A stretch of DNA of 64,000 nt from JBJHBP01 sp050485685 (GCA_050485685.1 JBJHBW010000004.1:62001-126000); one strand, 5' to 3'; shown: positions 18,643 through 27,948, counted from the stretch's first letter. Notes: a model not told the origin generated them from the sequence alone. A program made the numbers and translations.

Positions 18643-19761
18643 GTGATCCCGTTTCTGGACTTGAAGGCGCAGTACGCCAGCATTAAACCGGAAGTCGACG
18701 CTGCAATACAGAAGGTTCTGGACAGTTGCGGCTACATTCTTGGCCCTGAGGTCACAAAGTTTGAAGAAGAGTTCGCTGCCTATTCCGGTGCTGAGATTGG
18801 CATTGGAGTGAACACAGGTACGAGCGCGCTTCACCTGTCACTGTTGGCCGCGGATATCGGCCCCGGCGACGAAGTCATTACGGTGCCATTCACGTTTGTC
18901 GCAACGGTGGCCGCCATCGAGTACACGGGTGCGAAACCGGTATTTGTGGACATCGATCCGCGGACGTTCAACATGGATGCAGCGGGACTCGAGGCCGCCA
19001 TCACTCCGCGAACGCGCGCCATCATTCCCGTACACCTGCACGGACTGATGGCCGATATGGACCCGATCCTAGAGGTTGCGAAGCGCCACAACCTGCTCGT
19101 GCTCGAGGACGCGTGTCAGGCCCACGGAGCAGAGTACAAGGGCCGACGAGCCGGCAGTGTCGGCGACATTGCGGCTTTCAGCTTCTACCCCGGAAAAAAT
19201 CTCGGAGCATATGGCGAAGGCGGCATGGTCGTCACCAGCAACCCCGACCTCGCGAGGAAAGTCCGAATGCTGCGCGACTGGGGGGCTGAAAAGAAATACC
19301 ACCACATACTCAAGGGCTTCAACTATCGTCTGGAAGGCATTCAGGGCGCGGTACTGCGCGTGAAGCTGAAATACCTTGACGACTGGACCGAAGGCCGAAG
19401 GCGCGCCGCGGCAGTTTACGACCAGCTGCTAGCCGAGACGGGAATTGTCACGCCGCACGCCCCATCAGACCAGCGACACGTCTATCACGTGTATGCCATT
19501 CGGACCCGTCAACGACAGGCGTGGATGGATGCGCTTAACGCTCAGGGCATTCAGTCCGGAATCCACTACCCGTTCCCGGTGCATCTGTTGCCGGCATACG
19601 CGGACCTTGGCTACAAGGCGGGTGACTTCCCCCACTCCGAATGCGCCGCCGATGAGGTTCTGTCCCTCCCGATGTTCCCCGAGCTGACGGAAGACCAATG
19701 CAGGATCGTGGCCAGTGCAGTGAAGGCCCTCGCCGAAAAGGAGTTGGCAGAGGCGTCTTGA
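18643..19761 (+). CDS. DegT/DnrJ/EryC1-type sugar aminotransferase (WlbC/WbpE-like)
   Basis: Protein of 372 residues of PLP fold I. It starts MIPFLDLKAQYASIK and has GVNTGTSALHLSL for cofactor phosphate, LEDACQAHGA and the PLP-lysine motif FYPGKNLGAYGEGG. Such enzymes transfer the amino group of glutamate to a keto sugar nucleotide; here C3 of a 3-keto UDP-sugar is likely given the upstream genes. The start is GTG 18643 with AGAGAGG at good spacing. It is followed by a perfect 10-bp hairpin before a convergent gene. Confidence 0.9.
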   Translation: MIPFLDLKAQYASIKPEVDAAIQKVLDSCGYILGPEVTKFEEEFAAYSGAEIGIGVNTGTSALHLSLLAADIGPGDEVITVPFTFVATVAAIEYTGAKPVFVDIDPRTFNMDAAGLEAAITPRTRAIIPVHLHGLMADMDPILEVAKRHNLLVLEDACQAHGAEYKGRRAGSVGDIAAFSFYPGKNLGAYGEGGMVVTSNPDLARKVRMLRDWGAEKKYHHILKGFNYRLEGIQGAVLRVKLKYLDDWTEGRRRAAAVYDQLLAETGIVTPHAPSDQRHVYHVYAIRTRQRQAWMDALNAQGIQSGIHYPFPVHLLPAYADLGYKAGDFPHSECAADEVLSLPMFPELTEDQCRIVASAVKALAEKELAEAS

Positions 19762-19786
19762 ATAGACCGGAATGTGTTAACTCGCC

Positions 19787-19816
19787 GTGACCCTTGGCAG
19801 TTACAGCAAGGGTCAC
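19787..19816. terminator. Hairpin between convergent genes
   Basis: GTGACCCTTG (19787-19796) pairs perfectly with CAAGGGTCAC (19807-19816) around a 10-base loop. It sits between two convergent genes, which suits a bidirectional terminator, but no run of T follows on either strand. Confidence 0.5.
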
Positions 19817-19851
19817 AGCAAGTTAGCCTTTCGACATGAGTCTGCGCACGT

Positions 19852-20826
19852 TCACTCGACAACGCGAAAGTCATCCGGCGCCTTTGGCGCAGCGACACCA
19901 GAAGAACTCATCGGGCCTATGTAAGACGTTGCGACAACGAGATTATCGTACCACTTGTCGTTCTGTTGACTGGACCCCTGCCCGCCGTTCTCTAATTGGA
20001 TCTGATCGATCTGCAGCGTTGCGACGTCCCTAAATCGGATACTCTGCCAGTCTGCGATCAGCGCACCGTCCTGCCAGACGGCAACGCGGCCATCCCTGTT
20101 GCCCGGCGTGTTCAGCTGAACCAATACTTCAAAGCATATCCATTCGCCCCTAGGGGGCACAACGTTGGGCCGCGATACGAAGTGCTCGCCAAAGTACTGA
20201 GTCCCGTTGCTAGTTGAACCATCCGAGTACCAATGCTCGCCATAGGCGAAATCCTGTTCAGGGTGGTATACGTATGCGTGCGTATATCCGGGCTCTGCTT
20301 CGGAACGCCATCGAGAGTTTTCGATATTCACAAGAAAAAAATCTGTGCCGCTAGGCCGACGCCCTGGCCCCGAATAATTACCGGTTATGCGTAATCCGTT
20401 ATGCGCCGCGTTAAGTCCACCATAGTTCGGCTGATAGCGCGCATAGACACGCACGTAAAGCGCGTCTCGCCTAGGAGAGATGTTCTTGACCAGAGCGTTA
20501 GCGACCTCGTTGCCGGTCGCTGGCATTCGCATTCTTAATGAACGCGTACCACCTGCACTTGTCGAACTGTCAATGGCAATATTCGACGCTTGGTAAAGCC
20601 CATTATAGTTACCAGACCCAGTCAGCTGACTCACTGACGAATAACTCTCAAAATTATCAGCGAAAATGACCTCGGCGTGCGCTGCGATCCCATCATCGTT
20701 CGAATACAGAGCGGCGATACCGGTGTTCCCCTCCGGCAATGCAGGGGGTTGTGCTGAAACCGACACGCACACAAACGCGCTGATCAAAGAAACGATCAGC
20801 GTGCATCTGAATTGACTCGCTTTCAT
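19852..20826 (-). CDS. Secreted beta-sandwich protein, polysaccharide-lyase-like
   Basis: Protein of 324 residues from ATG 20826, chosen because AGAGG lies eight bases upstream and it begins a clear signal peptide (MKASQFRCTLIVSLISAF to VSAQ). The mature part has FADNFESYSSV, GTRSLRMRMPA, ALYVRVYARYQPN, GEWICFEVLVQLN and WYDNLVVAT, the strand pattern of concanavalin-like jelly-roll folds seen in heparin-lyase-like and alginate-lyase-like proteins. Active-site residues cannot be assigned by eye. It faces away from a secreted beta-helix protein across a shared regulatory region, suggesting a pair acting on the extracellular polysaccharide. Confidence 0.65.
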   Translation of the reverse strand: MKASQFRCTLIVSLISAFVCVSVSAQPPALPEGNTGIAALYSNDDGIAAHAEVIFADNFESYSSVSQLTGSGNYNGLYQASNIAIDSSTSAGGTRSLRMRMPATGNEVANALVKNISPRRDALYVRVYARYQPNYGGLNAAHNGLRITGNYSGPGRRPSGTDFFLVNIENSRWRSEAEPGYTHAYVYHPEQDFAYGEHWYSDGSTSNGTQYFGEHFVSRPNVVPPRGEWICFEVLVQLNTPGNRDGRVAVWQDGALIADWQSIRFRDVATLQIDQIQLENGGQGSSQQNDKWYDNLVVATSYIGPMSSSGVAAPKAPDDFRVVE

Positions 20827-20942
20827 AGTTTCGCCTCTGCAATAAGTTTTGGATAATCGTGCAGCAAACCGGAATCTTCGAAGCTTACGATACGCGCTGC
20901 CCGCACATGAATTCTCTGAACGCAAAACGCTAGCAATGTGCG

Positions 20943-20986
20943 TGAGTCAGACGAATCCTACGCACAAGTTCACCTAGTCTGACTCA
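20943..20986. repeat. Perfect 10-bp inverted repeat in the divergent promoter region
   Basis: TGAGTCAGAC (20943-20952) and GTCTGACTCA (20977-20986) are exact reverse complements separated by 24 bases. It lies 117 bases upstream of the minus-strand gene start. Without a T-tract, an operator bound by a dimeric regulator or a looped pair of half-sites is more likely than a terminator. Confidence 0.6.
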
Positions 20987-21047
20987 ATGCCATTGTACGT
21001 GTAACGGGCGAAAATCTCTGCGCGAGCGCGGTGCATAAGACGGAAGC

Positions 21048-21063
21048 TGTGACGCGCATCACA
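21048..21063. promoter_or_regulatory. Perfect CRP/Vfr/Clp-type binding site
   Basis: TGTGA-N6-TCACA with CGCGCA as spacer: an exact match to the palindromic CRP-family consensus. It lies between the divergent genes at 20826 and 21320, about 220 and 257 bases from their starts. A CRP-type regulator could act on either. No -35/-10 pair can be fixed nearby. Confidence 0.7.
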
Positions 21064-21319
21064 CGAAAGCAAATGTCGCTAAAAGCCGACGGAGCAGGGG
21101 CTGGACAATGCCAGTATCGCGGCGTCTAATAAATGCACCCTTCGATCCGACGCTAGAGCCAGAGTTGAGTGGCCAGTGCCTAGGGCGTGAGGAAACAGGC
21201 ACTAAGAGCGCACAGGGATGAATGCTGAGATTTCCATCCTATTGCGACTTCATGATGAATTCGAAGGTCACCGCACAGGACTGCGGAAGCACGAAGTACA
21301 ACTGACGGAACAATACTCT

Positions 21320-22534
21320 ATGAACACGAAGCATCTGGGTCTAAGTATGCTGGCAAGCGCTTTGATAGCGACAGCCACTGTTTCATACCCGGTCAGTGCG
21401 GCAACGATCACGGCAGCGAGCTGCGAACTCTCCGCCGTTCAGAATGCGATCGCCAGCGCTGCGAATGGCGACATCGTGTCAGTACCTCCCGGAAGCTGCA
21501 CTTGGAGCTCGATGACAGTCAGCAAAGGCATTCACTTGCAGGGGGCGGGTCCGAACCTGACAGACATAACGATTACCGGCTCCGTTACGCTTAGAAAGAA
21601 CAGCACTCACAACATCGCTCTAAGCGGTTTCACCTTCCGCAAGAGCGGTGGGGGGAATTCTGCCAAGATGTTCTTTGTTAACGGCGCTTGGAATGCTGAG
21701 CCCCCTTTGATCTACGACAATGTTTTCATAGTCAACAATGCTGCGGTGTTCCGCTATGAGACCAACGGAGGCGTGATCTATGGAAACACATTTCGGGGTG
21801 GCACCAACGACTCTGCCCTTCAGCACAAGATAGAAGGCGATTCGCAGTCCTGGTCCACGGAGGATACATTGGGGATGCGAGACACCAATGGGAAACGCAA
21901 TCTGTATGTCGAGGACAACATCTTCGAGGGCATGGCGAACCAGGCGACAGATTTTGACGACGGAGCCAGGGTCGTGTTTCGCAATAACAGGATGATTCAT
22001 TCCTCATTCAATAGCCATGGACTTGCCACATCGCGCATCGGCGTACGACATTTCGAAATCTATAATAATACCTTCACCTACCCGAACACTTCGGTAAATC
22101 AGAGCTGGCACGTCTGGTTACGCGGAGGCACCGGTGTGGTTTTCGGTAATTCATTCCAGAACATTTCCGGGCAGCAATGGGGGAACAAGGATGAACTCCA
22201 TTTCTCCGTAAGGGCCGCCGTTGATGGCGGTGCAACCGGGTGCTGCACTTCGTGGCCTTGCCAGCACCAAGTGGGACAGAACCACGACGGAAGCAGTCAA
22301 TTTACGGACCCGGTACTTTTGTGGAACAATTCCGGCACGTATTCTTGGACCATCAGCTCCGGCTGGTCCAATACCTGTGGCCAGAATATTAACGATTTCC
22401 TTCAGAATGGCCGAGATTTCGTGTTTGCCTCATCACCAAAACCGGGCTACACGCCCTACCCGTATCCGCACCCACTGCGTGACGGTACCGCGCGGCCGTT
22501 GCCACCCGGCAACGTAATCGTCATTGATCCGTGA
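21320..22534 (+). CDS. Secreted right-handed beta-helix protein (pectate-lyase-like)
   Basis: Protein of 404 residues from ATG 21320; the longer frame from 21218 adds a non-secretory leader and is less likely. The signal peptide runs MNTKHLGLSMLASALI to YPVSA. The body shows repeated short strands with N/G turns (LIYDNVFIVNN, GVIYGNTFRG, FEIYNNTFTYP), typical of parallel beta-helices in polysaccharide lyases and hydrolases. Several cysteines near the C-terminus (GCCTSWPC) may form disulfides. It probably binds or cleaves a polysaccharide outside the cell. The catalytic class cannot be read. Confidence 0.7.
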   Translation: MNTKHLGLSMLASALIATATVSYPVSAATITAASCELSAVQNAIASAANGDIVSVPPGSCTWSSMTVSKGIHLQGAGPNLTDITITGSVTLRKNSTHNIALSGFTFRKSGGGNSAKMFFVNGAWNAEPPLIYDNVFIVNNAAVFRYETNGGVIYGNTFRGGTNDSALQHKIEGDSQSWSTEDTLGMRDTNGKRNLYVEDNIFEGMANQATDFDDGARVVFRNNRMIHSSFNSHGLATSRIGVRHFEIYNNTFTYPNTSVNQSWHVWLRGGTGVVFGNSFQNISGQQWGNKDELHFSVRAAVDGGATGCCTSWPCQHQVGQNHDGSSQFTDPVLLWNNSGTYSWTISSGWSNTCGQNINDFLQNGRDFVFASSPKPGYTPYPYPHPLRDGTARPLPPGNVIVIDP

Positions 22535-22604
22535 TCTGCGTCGACCCAACTTAGGCCGAATTGACCTAAACTATATGGATTAATGGCCACGCTATAGTTT
22601 CGCA

Positions 22605-23933
22605 ATGAGAATCACCGTTGTCGGCGGCGGCCGGATGGGATTGCCGCTCGCTTGTGTATTCGCCAAGCACGGCGCTACCGTAACAGTGGCGGATGTCAAT
22701 CCGAATATCGTCGCGCAGATCTGCGCCGGGGTATCCCCGTATGAGGAGCCCGGACTAGCTGAGTTGATGAGGGATCTTCATGAGAGTGGGCGGCTCGGAG
22801 CAACAACGGACACCCAGAACGCGGTCGCGGAATCTGTCGCTGTCGTCGTAATCGTGCCGGCTCATCTAACGCCAGAGCGCGAGATCGACTACAGCGTTCT
22901 GGCGTCAGCTTCTGCCGATATTGGAGCTGGCATTAAGCCGGGCACTTTGGTCGTCTACGAGACAACAGTAAGCGTCGGCGGAACCCGGCGGAACTTGATT
23001 CCGATCTTGGAGGAACAGAGCGGACTGAAAGCCGGAGACGAGTTCCTTGTGGCTTATTCTCCTGAGCGCGTCAAAGCAAATCTGGTGCTCTCGCGACTTG
23101 AATCTACGCCGAAAGTGATCGGGGGACTCAATCCACGATCGAATACGCGTGCCGCGGAACTCTACAGCAAATATCTACGCGCACCTGTCGACGACGTCGG
23201 CTCTCTCGAAGCGGCCGAGTCCGCCAAGCTGCTCGGGATGTTGTATCGGGATGTGAATATCGCTCTCGCAAACGAACTGGCGGCTTTCTGCGAGCTGGCC
23301 GGAGTCGACTTCGGTCGCATTCGTTCGGCCGCGAACAGTGACGGTGAAGCGAACTTGTTGCTGCCGGGCCTCGGAGTCGGCGGTCACTGCACGCCGGTCT
23401 ACCCATACTTTCTCACACGCGAGTCACGCAGATTGGGAATGACGCAACGCATATCAGAGGCCGCGAGAGAGATCAACGACGGACAACCTGCGCGGCAACT
23501 CGAGCGACTGGCGGCGTACTGGCGCCCCCTGCAAGGACAAAGGGTGCACATCCAGGGACTCGGCTTTCGGCCCGGAGTCAAAGTGGATACGCTAAGCCCC
23601 GCCTACGAACTACGCGATCAGCTCGCTGACCGCGGGGCCGTGGTGACCATCGAGGACCCATTCTATAGCGACGACGAACTCAGGCACTCAGGCTTCGAAC
23701 CTGGCACAGTCGAGGGTGCGGGCGCGGTAGTTCTGAACACAGCTCATCCGCAGTTCGCTGATCCGGACTTCCTGAGCTGGAAAACCGCAGGCGTGGAGAC
23801 CGTATTGGACGGGCGCAACTTCTGGTCGCAAGACAAGGCCGAGTCCGCCAGTCTGCTTTACTTCGGCATCGGTCGATCGTCGAGCGTGGAACGGGACCGA
23901 TTACCTATGAGTCGGTCGACAAGTCCTGTATAG
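22605..23933 (+). CDS. UDP-sugar 6-dehydrogenase (WbpA/WecC-like)
   Basis: Protein of 442 residues of the UDP-glucose/GDP-mannose dehydrogenase family. It oxidises C6 of a UDP-sugar to a carboxylate in two NAD-linked steps. The Rossmann motif is VVGGGRMGLPLA, the lysine region is ESAKLLGMLYRD (Lys208), and the catalytic Cys262 lies in LGVGGHCTPVYPYF. A second family member (ugd) lies at 49274. With the WlbA/B/C-like trio upstream, oxidation of UDP-GlcNAc (WbpA role) is a reasonable inference. No ribosome site is visible before ATG 22605. Its last 76 bases overlap the end of the convergent gene at 23858. Confidence 0.86.
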   Translation: MRITVVGGGRMGLPLACVFAKHGATVTVADVNPNIVAQICAGVSPYEEPGLAELMRDLHESGRLGATTDTQNAVAESVAVVVIVPAHLTPEREIDYSVLASASADIGAGIKPGTLVVYETTVSVGGTRRNLIPILEEQSGLKAGDEFLVAYSPERVKANLVLSRLESTPKVIGGLNPRSNTRAAELYSKYLRAPVDDVGSLEAAESAKLLGMLYRDVNIALANELAAFCELAGVDFGRIRSAANSDGEANLLLPGLGVGGHCTPVYPYFLTRESRRLGMTQRISEAAREINDGQPARQLERLAAYWRPLQGQRVHIQGLGFRPGVKVDTLSPAYELRDQLADRGAVVTIEDPFYSDDELRHSGFEPGTVEGAGAVVLNTAHPQFADPDFLSWKTAGVETVLDGRNFWSQDKAESASLLYFGIGRSSSVERDRLPMSRSTSPV

Positions 23934-25075
23934 ACTTTCTTGTGCTCGCTCCAGCAATATTTGCTTCCAAACCGTAGACTTGCCTGCTGCGCCAGACTCT
24001 CGCGCAGACCTGAATCCCGATAAAGATTCACCACTGCGTTTGCCAGAGAATCCGCGTCCTCCGCCTCAAAAAAGCTCACCATTGACTGGTCAAAGTAACG
24101 ACTGATTGTTCCGGTGCGAGGCACGACACAAGGAATCCCGACACTTACGTACTCGAGCAACTTGGTCGGCAGCATGATGTCGGTTCCGCTCGATATGCGC
24201 AGCGGAATGAGGCCGACGTCCGCATCGCTCAAGTATTGCGGAATCATTTCGACCGGCACGTAACCCTCGCTGAAATTCACCCGATCGTTCAGGTTGAGGC
24301 GATCTCGCATTTCCAGCAACGCTTCGCGCTCTTCGCCCGCGCCGATAATGCGCAATTCCAGATTCGGGATATTACTGCCAATTATCGCCACCGCACGCAG
24401 GGCCACGTCGAGTCCAAGCCTTCGTGCCAGCGTTCCATGGTAAACGAGCACGAACGGTTCGTCCTGGGATTTCGCCCGGTAACCTACCCGCGGAGCGAAA
24501 ATACGTTCGTCCGGAAGGTTCATCAACACATGAATCCTGTCTGCCGGGATCCCCCGGCCGGCAAGTATCTCCTTCAGGCGCTCCTCCACTGTCAGCACTG
24601 CGCTTGCCATCCGACCAGCCCACCGCTCTTGAGCAAGCAATACCCGCACCAGCCAGTGCTTCTCCCCTGAGCTGAATTTCTCGGTAAAGAGTTCCGGCAT
24701 CAAATCGTGCACGTCGTGGATCACCGGCGTTCCGAGCAACCGTGGCAACCACGTCGAGAAAACCAGGAAATCCGGCATGTTATTAATGTGAATAAGGTGA
24801 TATCGCGTCGGCCGGAGTACAAGGTGCAGATTAAGCATCAAGAAGAACAGCAAGTAATCCAGAATATAGGCCGCGGTCGATGTACGGCGATGATTGAAGC
24901 GCACGATCTTAATGACGTCGACGCCGGAGATGGTCTCCCGGGCAGGCTCGTTCGGCTGCCGGGAAGCGAGAAAAACGACTCGATGGCCAGCCTCCACCAG
25001 TGCTTCAGCCTCACGTCGTACGCGTGGGTCGCGTCTGTAGTTCGTATACGCCGCCATTAGAATCGTAGCCGCCAC
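23858..25075 (-). CDS. Glycosyltransferase family 4 protein
   Basis: Protein of 405 residues with GT-B fold features: an N-terminal acceptor domain ending with HDVHDLMPELF, and a C-terminal donor domain with VYHGTLARRLGLDVAL, LRIIGAGEE and the acidic SSGTDIMLPTKLLEYVSVG block. GT4 enzymes use an NDP-sugar with retention. The start is GTG 25075 with GAGGAG six bases upstream. Its tail overlaps the convergent dehydrogenase gene by 76 bases. It is the last gene of a long minus-strand EPS operon. Confidence 0.88.
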   Translation of the reverse strand: MAATILMAAYTNYRRDPRVRREAEALVEAGHRVVFLASRQPNEPARETISGVDVIKIVRFNHRRTSTAAYILDYLLFFLMLNLHLVLRPTRYHLIHINNMPDFLVFSTWLPRLLGTPVIHDVHDLMPELFTEKFSSGEKHWLVRVLLAQERWAGRMASAVLTVEERLKEILAGRGIPADRIHVLMNLPDERIFAPRVGYRAKSQDEPFVLVYHGTLARRLGLDVALRAVAIIGSNIPNLELRIIGAGEEREALLEMRDRLNLNDRVNFSEGYVPVEMIPQYLSDADVGLIPLRISSGTDIMLPTKLLEYVSVGIPCVVPRTGTISRYFDQSMVSFFEAEDADSLANAVVNLYRDSGLRESLAQQASLRFGSKYCWSEHKKVYTGLVDRLIGNRSRSTLDDRPMPK

Positions 25076-25085
25076 TTCTGCTCCT

Positions 25086-26546
25086 CTAGCCTATTCGCGT
25101 GAAACTCGGGTATGCGCGCGCGCGCCGACGCCAAAAGTCGTTGATGGTTCTGCCGTCCGTAGCCAAGCCGCCGGTATCCTGCACGTACCGAACCATGCTC
25201 CAGAACAGGTCGTCGTACCCCGGATCGCGCGCTTTTCCAAAGACTATCGGATGCCATACGACCGACACCCCACCCCCTTTGGCTCGAAGCGCAACGAGCT
25301 CGGCTTCAATCACTTTCCACGCCGCTTTCGCGCTCAGATTCATATAACTGCGCAGTGTTACATCCATCAAGAAAAGAGAAATCTGTAACACATTGTAGGG
25401 ACGCTCCTCTTCCAGGCACCACGGAAAATAAGGATAGGAAAACCCGGCACGTGCGCCGGGCTGGTCCGGGAAGCCCAGGGACATGTCATAGGTGATACCC
25501 GTGCGCTCCTGTGCACGGAACAGAGAATCGTAGTGGAATGATAGATAATGTTGCCGCGAACCTACCGGTCGGGTCAGACGTTCCGCGAGTAGCGCCACCT
25601 CTTCGGCATACCAGTCCGGATTCTCCGTCGATCTGTAGCTGCCATGCAGACATAGTTCGAAGTCGTTATCCTGGATCGTGCGCAGATAGTCGCGAATCCG
25701 ATCGCTCTCGACATGGTAGTTCACATCCACGGGATGACGATGACCGACCGCAACCTGGAACGAAGCCTTTACGTCCAACGCCTGTTCGATTGCAATGATC
25801 TCCGGGACGCAACCGTAAGGATCGCGACCAGTTGCTGTTGCGCGAAGAAATCCCCACCCTGCCCGCAATGCATCGATCGGCCGCCGTTCACGGATCAGGT
25901 GCCGCAGGAAAGTCTTGACACCCTGTCTGGCATTATCGAGCCATCCTGCAGGCACAAAGTCTATGTCATGCGAAAGCACCACCGCATAAGAGGACTCGTT
26001 AGGCCATTGCGACGGCTGCCAACCTGACGATCCGAGCCTCACGCATAGCAAATCAAGGGCTTCGAGCAAAGACTGCATATACCGGTCGACAATGTCCTGC
26101 GGCACCTGAAGTCGCTTGAACACACTGTCACGATACAACCCCCTACTGGCACCCGCACTGCTCTCAAGACGCTCTGACCATGAGGAAAGGAAATAGAAGG
26201 CATTAGCGATTATGTCAAAGTCCCAGAGCGATCCACCGCTCCTATCCCCATCAGGCCCATGCGGCAGTACCACCGGTAGCCGATCGATCGTCACCGACCG
26301 GTTGACATCACGATCAGAAGAGAAAATATCCCATGCTGCAGAGCTATAAGCGATCGGCACGCAACGTTCCGTGCCTGTTCGGTCCGAGCGCACCGGCCCA
26401 TACAGCATCCAGGGCCCCTCGGCCGGTGCGTGCGTCTGATAGCAAACAGGAATCCCTCGAGCGCTGAACAGCGTGTCGAGCACGTACCGTGCACGCGATG
26501 TGTGAGCGTCAGCGCAATTTAGGACTATGGGGAGCGGCTGATCCAC
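25086..26546 (-). CDS. Polysaccharide deacetylase-like protein with DUF7033-type N-terminus
   Basis: About 486 residues. The deacetylase domain starts at SYAVVLSHDIDFV, where the HDIDF aspartates match the NodB motif, and continues with the LCLHGSYRS histidine motif, YLSFHYDS and VVWHPIVFG. The N-terminal part (RARYVLDTLFSARGIPV) resembles the DUF7033 domain found before such deacetylases. The open frame reaches 26756, overlapping the upstream ligase gene by 248 bases, so GTG 26546 is a guess. Likely role: N-deacetylation of the nascent polysaccharide. No signal peptide is seen, so it may act in the cytoplasm. Confidence 0.75.
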   Translation of the reverse strand: MDQPLPIVLNCADAHTSRARYVLDTLFSARGIPVCYQTHAPAEGPWMLYGPVRSDRTGTERCVPIAYSSAAWDIFSSDRDVNRSVTIDRLPVVLPHGPDGDRSGGSLWDFDIIANAFYFLSSWSERLESSAGASRGLYRDSVFKRLQVPQDIVDRYMQSLLEALDLLCVRLGSSGWQPSQWPNESSYAVVLSHDIDFVPAGWLDNARQGVKTFLRHLIRERRPIDALRAGWGFLRATATGRDPYGCVPEIIAIEQALDVKASFQVAVGHRHPVDVNYHVESDRIRDYLRTIQDNDFELCLHGSYRSTENPDWYAEEVALLAERLTRPVGSRQHYLSFHYDSLFRAQERTGITYDMSLGFPDQPGARAGFSYPYFPWCLEEERPYNVLQISLFLMDVTLRSYMNLSAKAAWKVIEAELVALRAKGGGVSVVWHPIVFGKARDPGYDDLFWSMVRYVQDTGGLATDGRTINDFWRRRARAYPSFTRIG

Positions 26547-27948
26547 GGGTAGCCGAAGCCTCGCCAGTTGCTGTAGTTCTCGGGCGCAATGCGCGCCGGC
26601 GTGCTGTGCCGAAGTGAGGGCTACGCGCCCTTGCCTCCACCCTGTCCCGCTTCGGAGGATCGAGCGCGATAAGGTGGAAAATCGTCCACACAAGATGCAC
26701 GCCCTTGAAGGCGGCCTCCGTGTAGTTCTGCAGCAGGATTGCGACAAACAGTGCAAACCGAAGTCTGGAGAAATCGAAGTCGGAGGCCAGCCTCGCCGAG
26801 ATCTTACGAAACGTTGAAATGAGCATGCCGACCAACAGCACCACTCCGATCATGCCCAGATTCAGATAGGTTTCTATATATCCGCTATGCGCTTGGTTCG
26901 GCCGCCACCACCACTTGTCCCACATTGCCTGGAGCCGATCGCCAAGCCAGAAGCTCTCGAACCCCATGCCCACCAACGGTCTAGTCTGCAGCGCCATCGC
27001 ATCCGCCCACACCTCCGTACGATCCGTCAGCGACGGATCTCTGCCCAGTGCAGTGACAACACGCTCGTAGACATCGAACAGTAGCTCGACGCCGAAAAAG
27101 AGAAGCGCGATGACTACAACCTGAGTCCCGAGAAACCGACGGCTGGCGAAACCCGTCCCGAGAAACCAGAGGGCACCGGCTCCGACGACGAACGTGGCTA
27201 CCGCTGTGGCGCTGTTCACTGTGGCCAGGAGATAAGCGATCATCGCCAGACAGCCGAGACTCAGCAGTAACTCGTCACGTCTTGCCCGGACATCCTTGAT
27301 CTGGTGTCGCGAGTGAATATTCCATAAAAAGAATAGGCCAAAAAGCATGCAGACGTAGCCAACGTCATTTTTCGTCAGCATCGCACCACGAAACATTCCC
27401 TCTCCGGTCCACGGATCAAACGCTCGTCCGTACTCCGGGAGGTACTTAATGAACAGAATCGACAATGGAAGCAGAACGAATGCGCAGCGCTTTATGACTG
27501 TGGCGAATGCTCGGCCCGGACGTGGTTCGGTCAGAATAATCAGGGCCATCACCGGATGGCCGAGCACTTTAATCCATCGCTTGAATGCTACGAAAGGAAA
27601 ATCCGACCAGAGGACAGAAACCAGACCGTAGGCAAGAAAAGCAAAAATCCAGAAATTCTGCCGAAACAGGTCTGCCGAGAACACGCCCCGGCGAATGAGG
27701 ACGATGGTACCGAACAGAATCAGCGACCCGAAATATATCGCATCCAGCGGGCTTCCGTCGGCAACGTTGAAGTTGGTCGATGGATTGCCAAGCTCGAGCC
27801 ACTGAGACGGAAACCGCGAACCGACTACGAGAATCCACAGCACCGGCAACCAGAGTGCGCTGCCGGCATCCTTGTTGCGACGCCCGTCCCATACAAACAG
27901 GGCGATGACGAACAGAAACGTCAGCAGTATAGCGAGTGATGCAGGCAC
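26509..27948 (-). CDS. O-antigen ligase/polymerase-like membrane protein (Wzy_C family)
   Basis: Protein of 479 residues with about ten hydrophobic segments, starting MPASLAILLTFLFVIALFV. The periplasmic loop contains SLTDRTEVWADA, PLVGMGFESFWLG and NQAHSGYIETYLNLG, the pattern of the Wzy_C/WaaL family that polymerises or ligates undecaprenyl-linked glycans. A variant of this family is known as an O-glycosylation ligase of exosortase A systems, but this copy could equally be the EPS polymerase. GTG 27948 follows GGGGAGG at about ten bases. The last 50 residues are basic and low-complexity. Confidence 0.86.
   Translation of the reverse strand: MPASLAILLTFLFVIALFVWDGRRNKDAGSALWLPVLWILVVGSRFPSQWLELGNPSTNFNVADGSPLDAIYFGSLILFGTIVLIRRGVFSADLFRQNFWIFAFLAYGLVSVLWSDFPFVAFKRWIKVLGHPVMALIILTEPRPGRAFATVIKRCAFVLLPLSILFIKYLPEYGRAFDPWTGEGMFRGAMLTKNDVGYVCMLFGLFFLWNIHSRHQIKDVRARRDELLLSLGCLAMIAYLLATVNSATAVATFVVGAGALWFLGTGFASRRFLGTQVVVIALLFFGVELLFDVYERVVTALGRDPSLTDRTEVWADAMALQTRPLVGMGFESFWLGDRLQAMWDKWWWRPNQAHSGYIETYLNLGMIGVVLLVGMLISTFRKISARLASDFDFSRLRFALFVAILLQNYTEAAFKGVHLVWTIFHLIALDPPKRDRVEARARSPHFGTARRRALRPRTTATGEASATRGSAAPHSPKLR

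Noticed and set aside
24372..24752. Other-frame ORFs within the GT4 gene at 23858
   Set aside because: Shadow frames of a well-supported glycosyltransferase.
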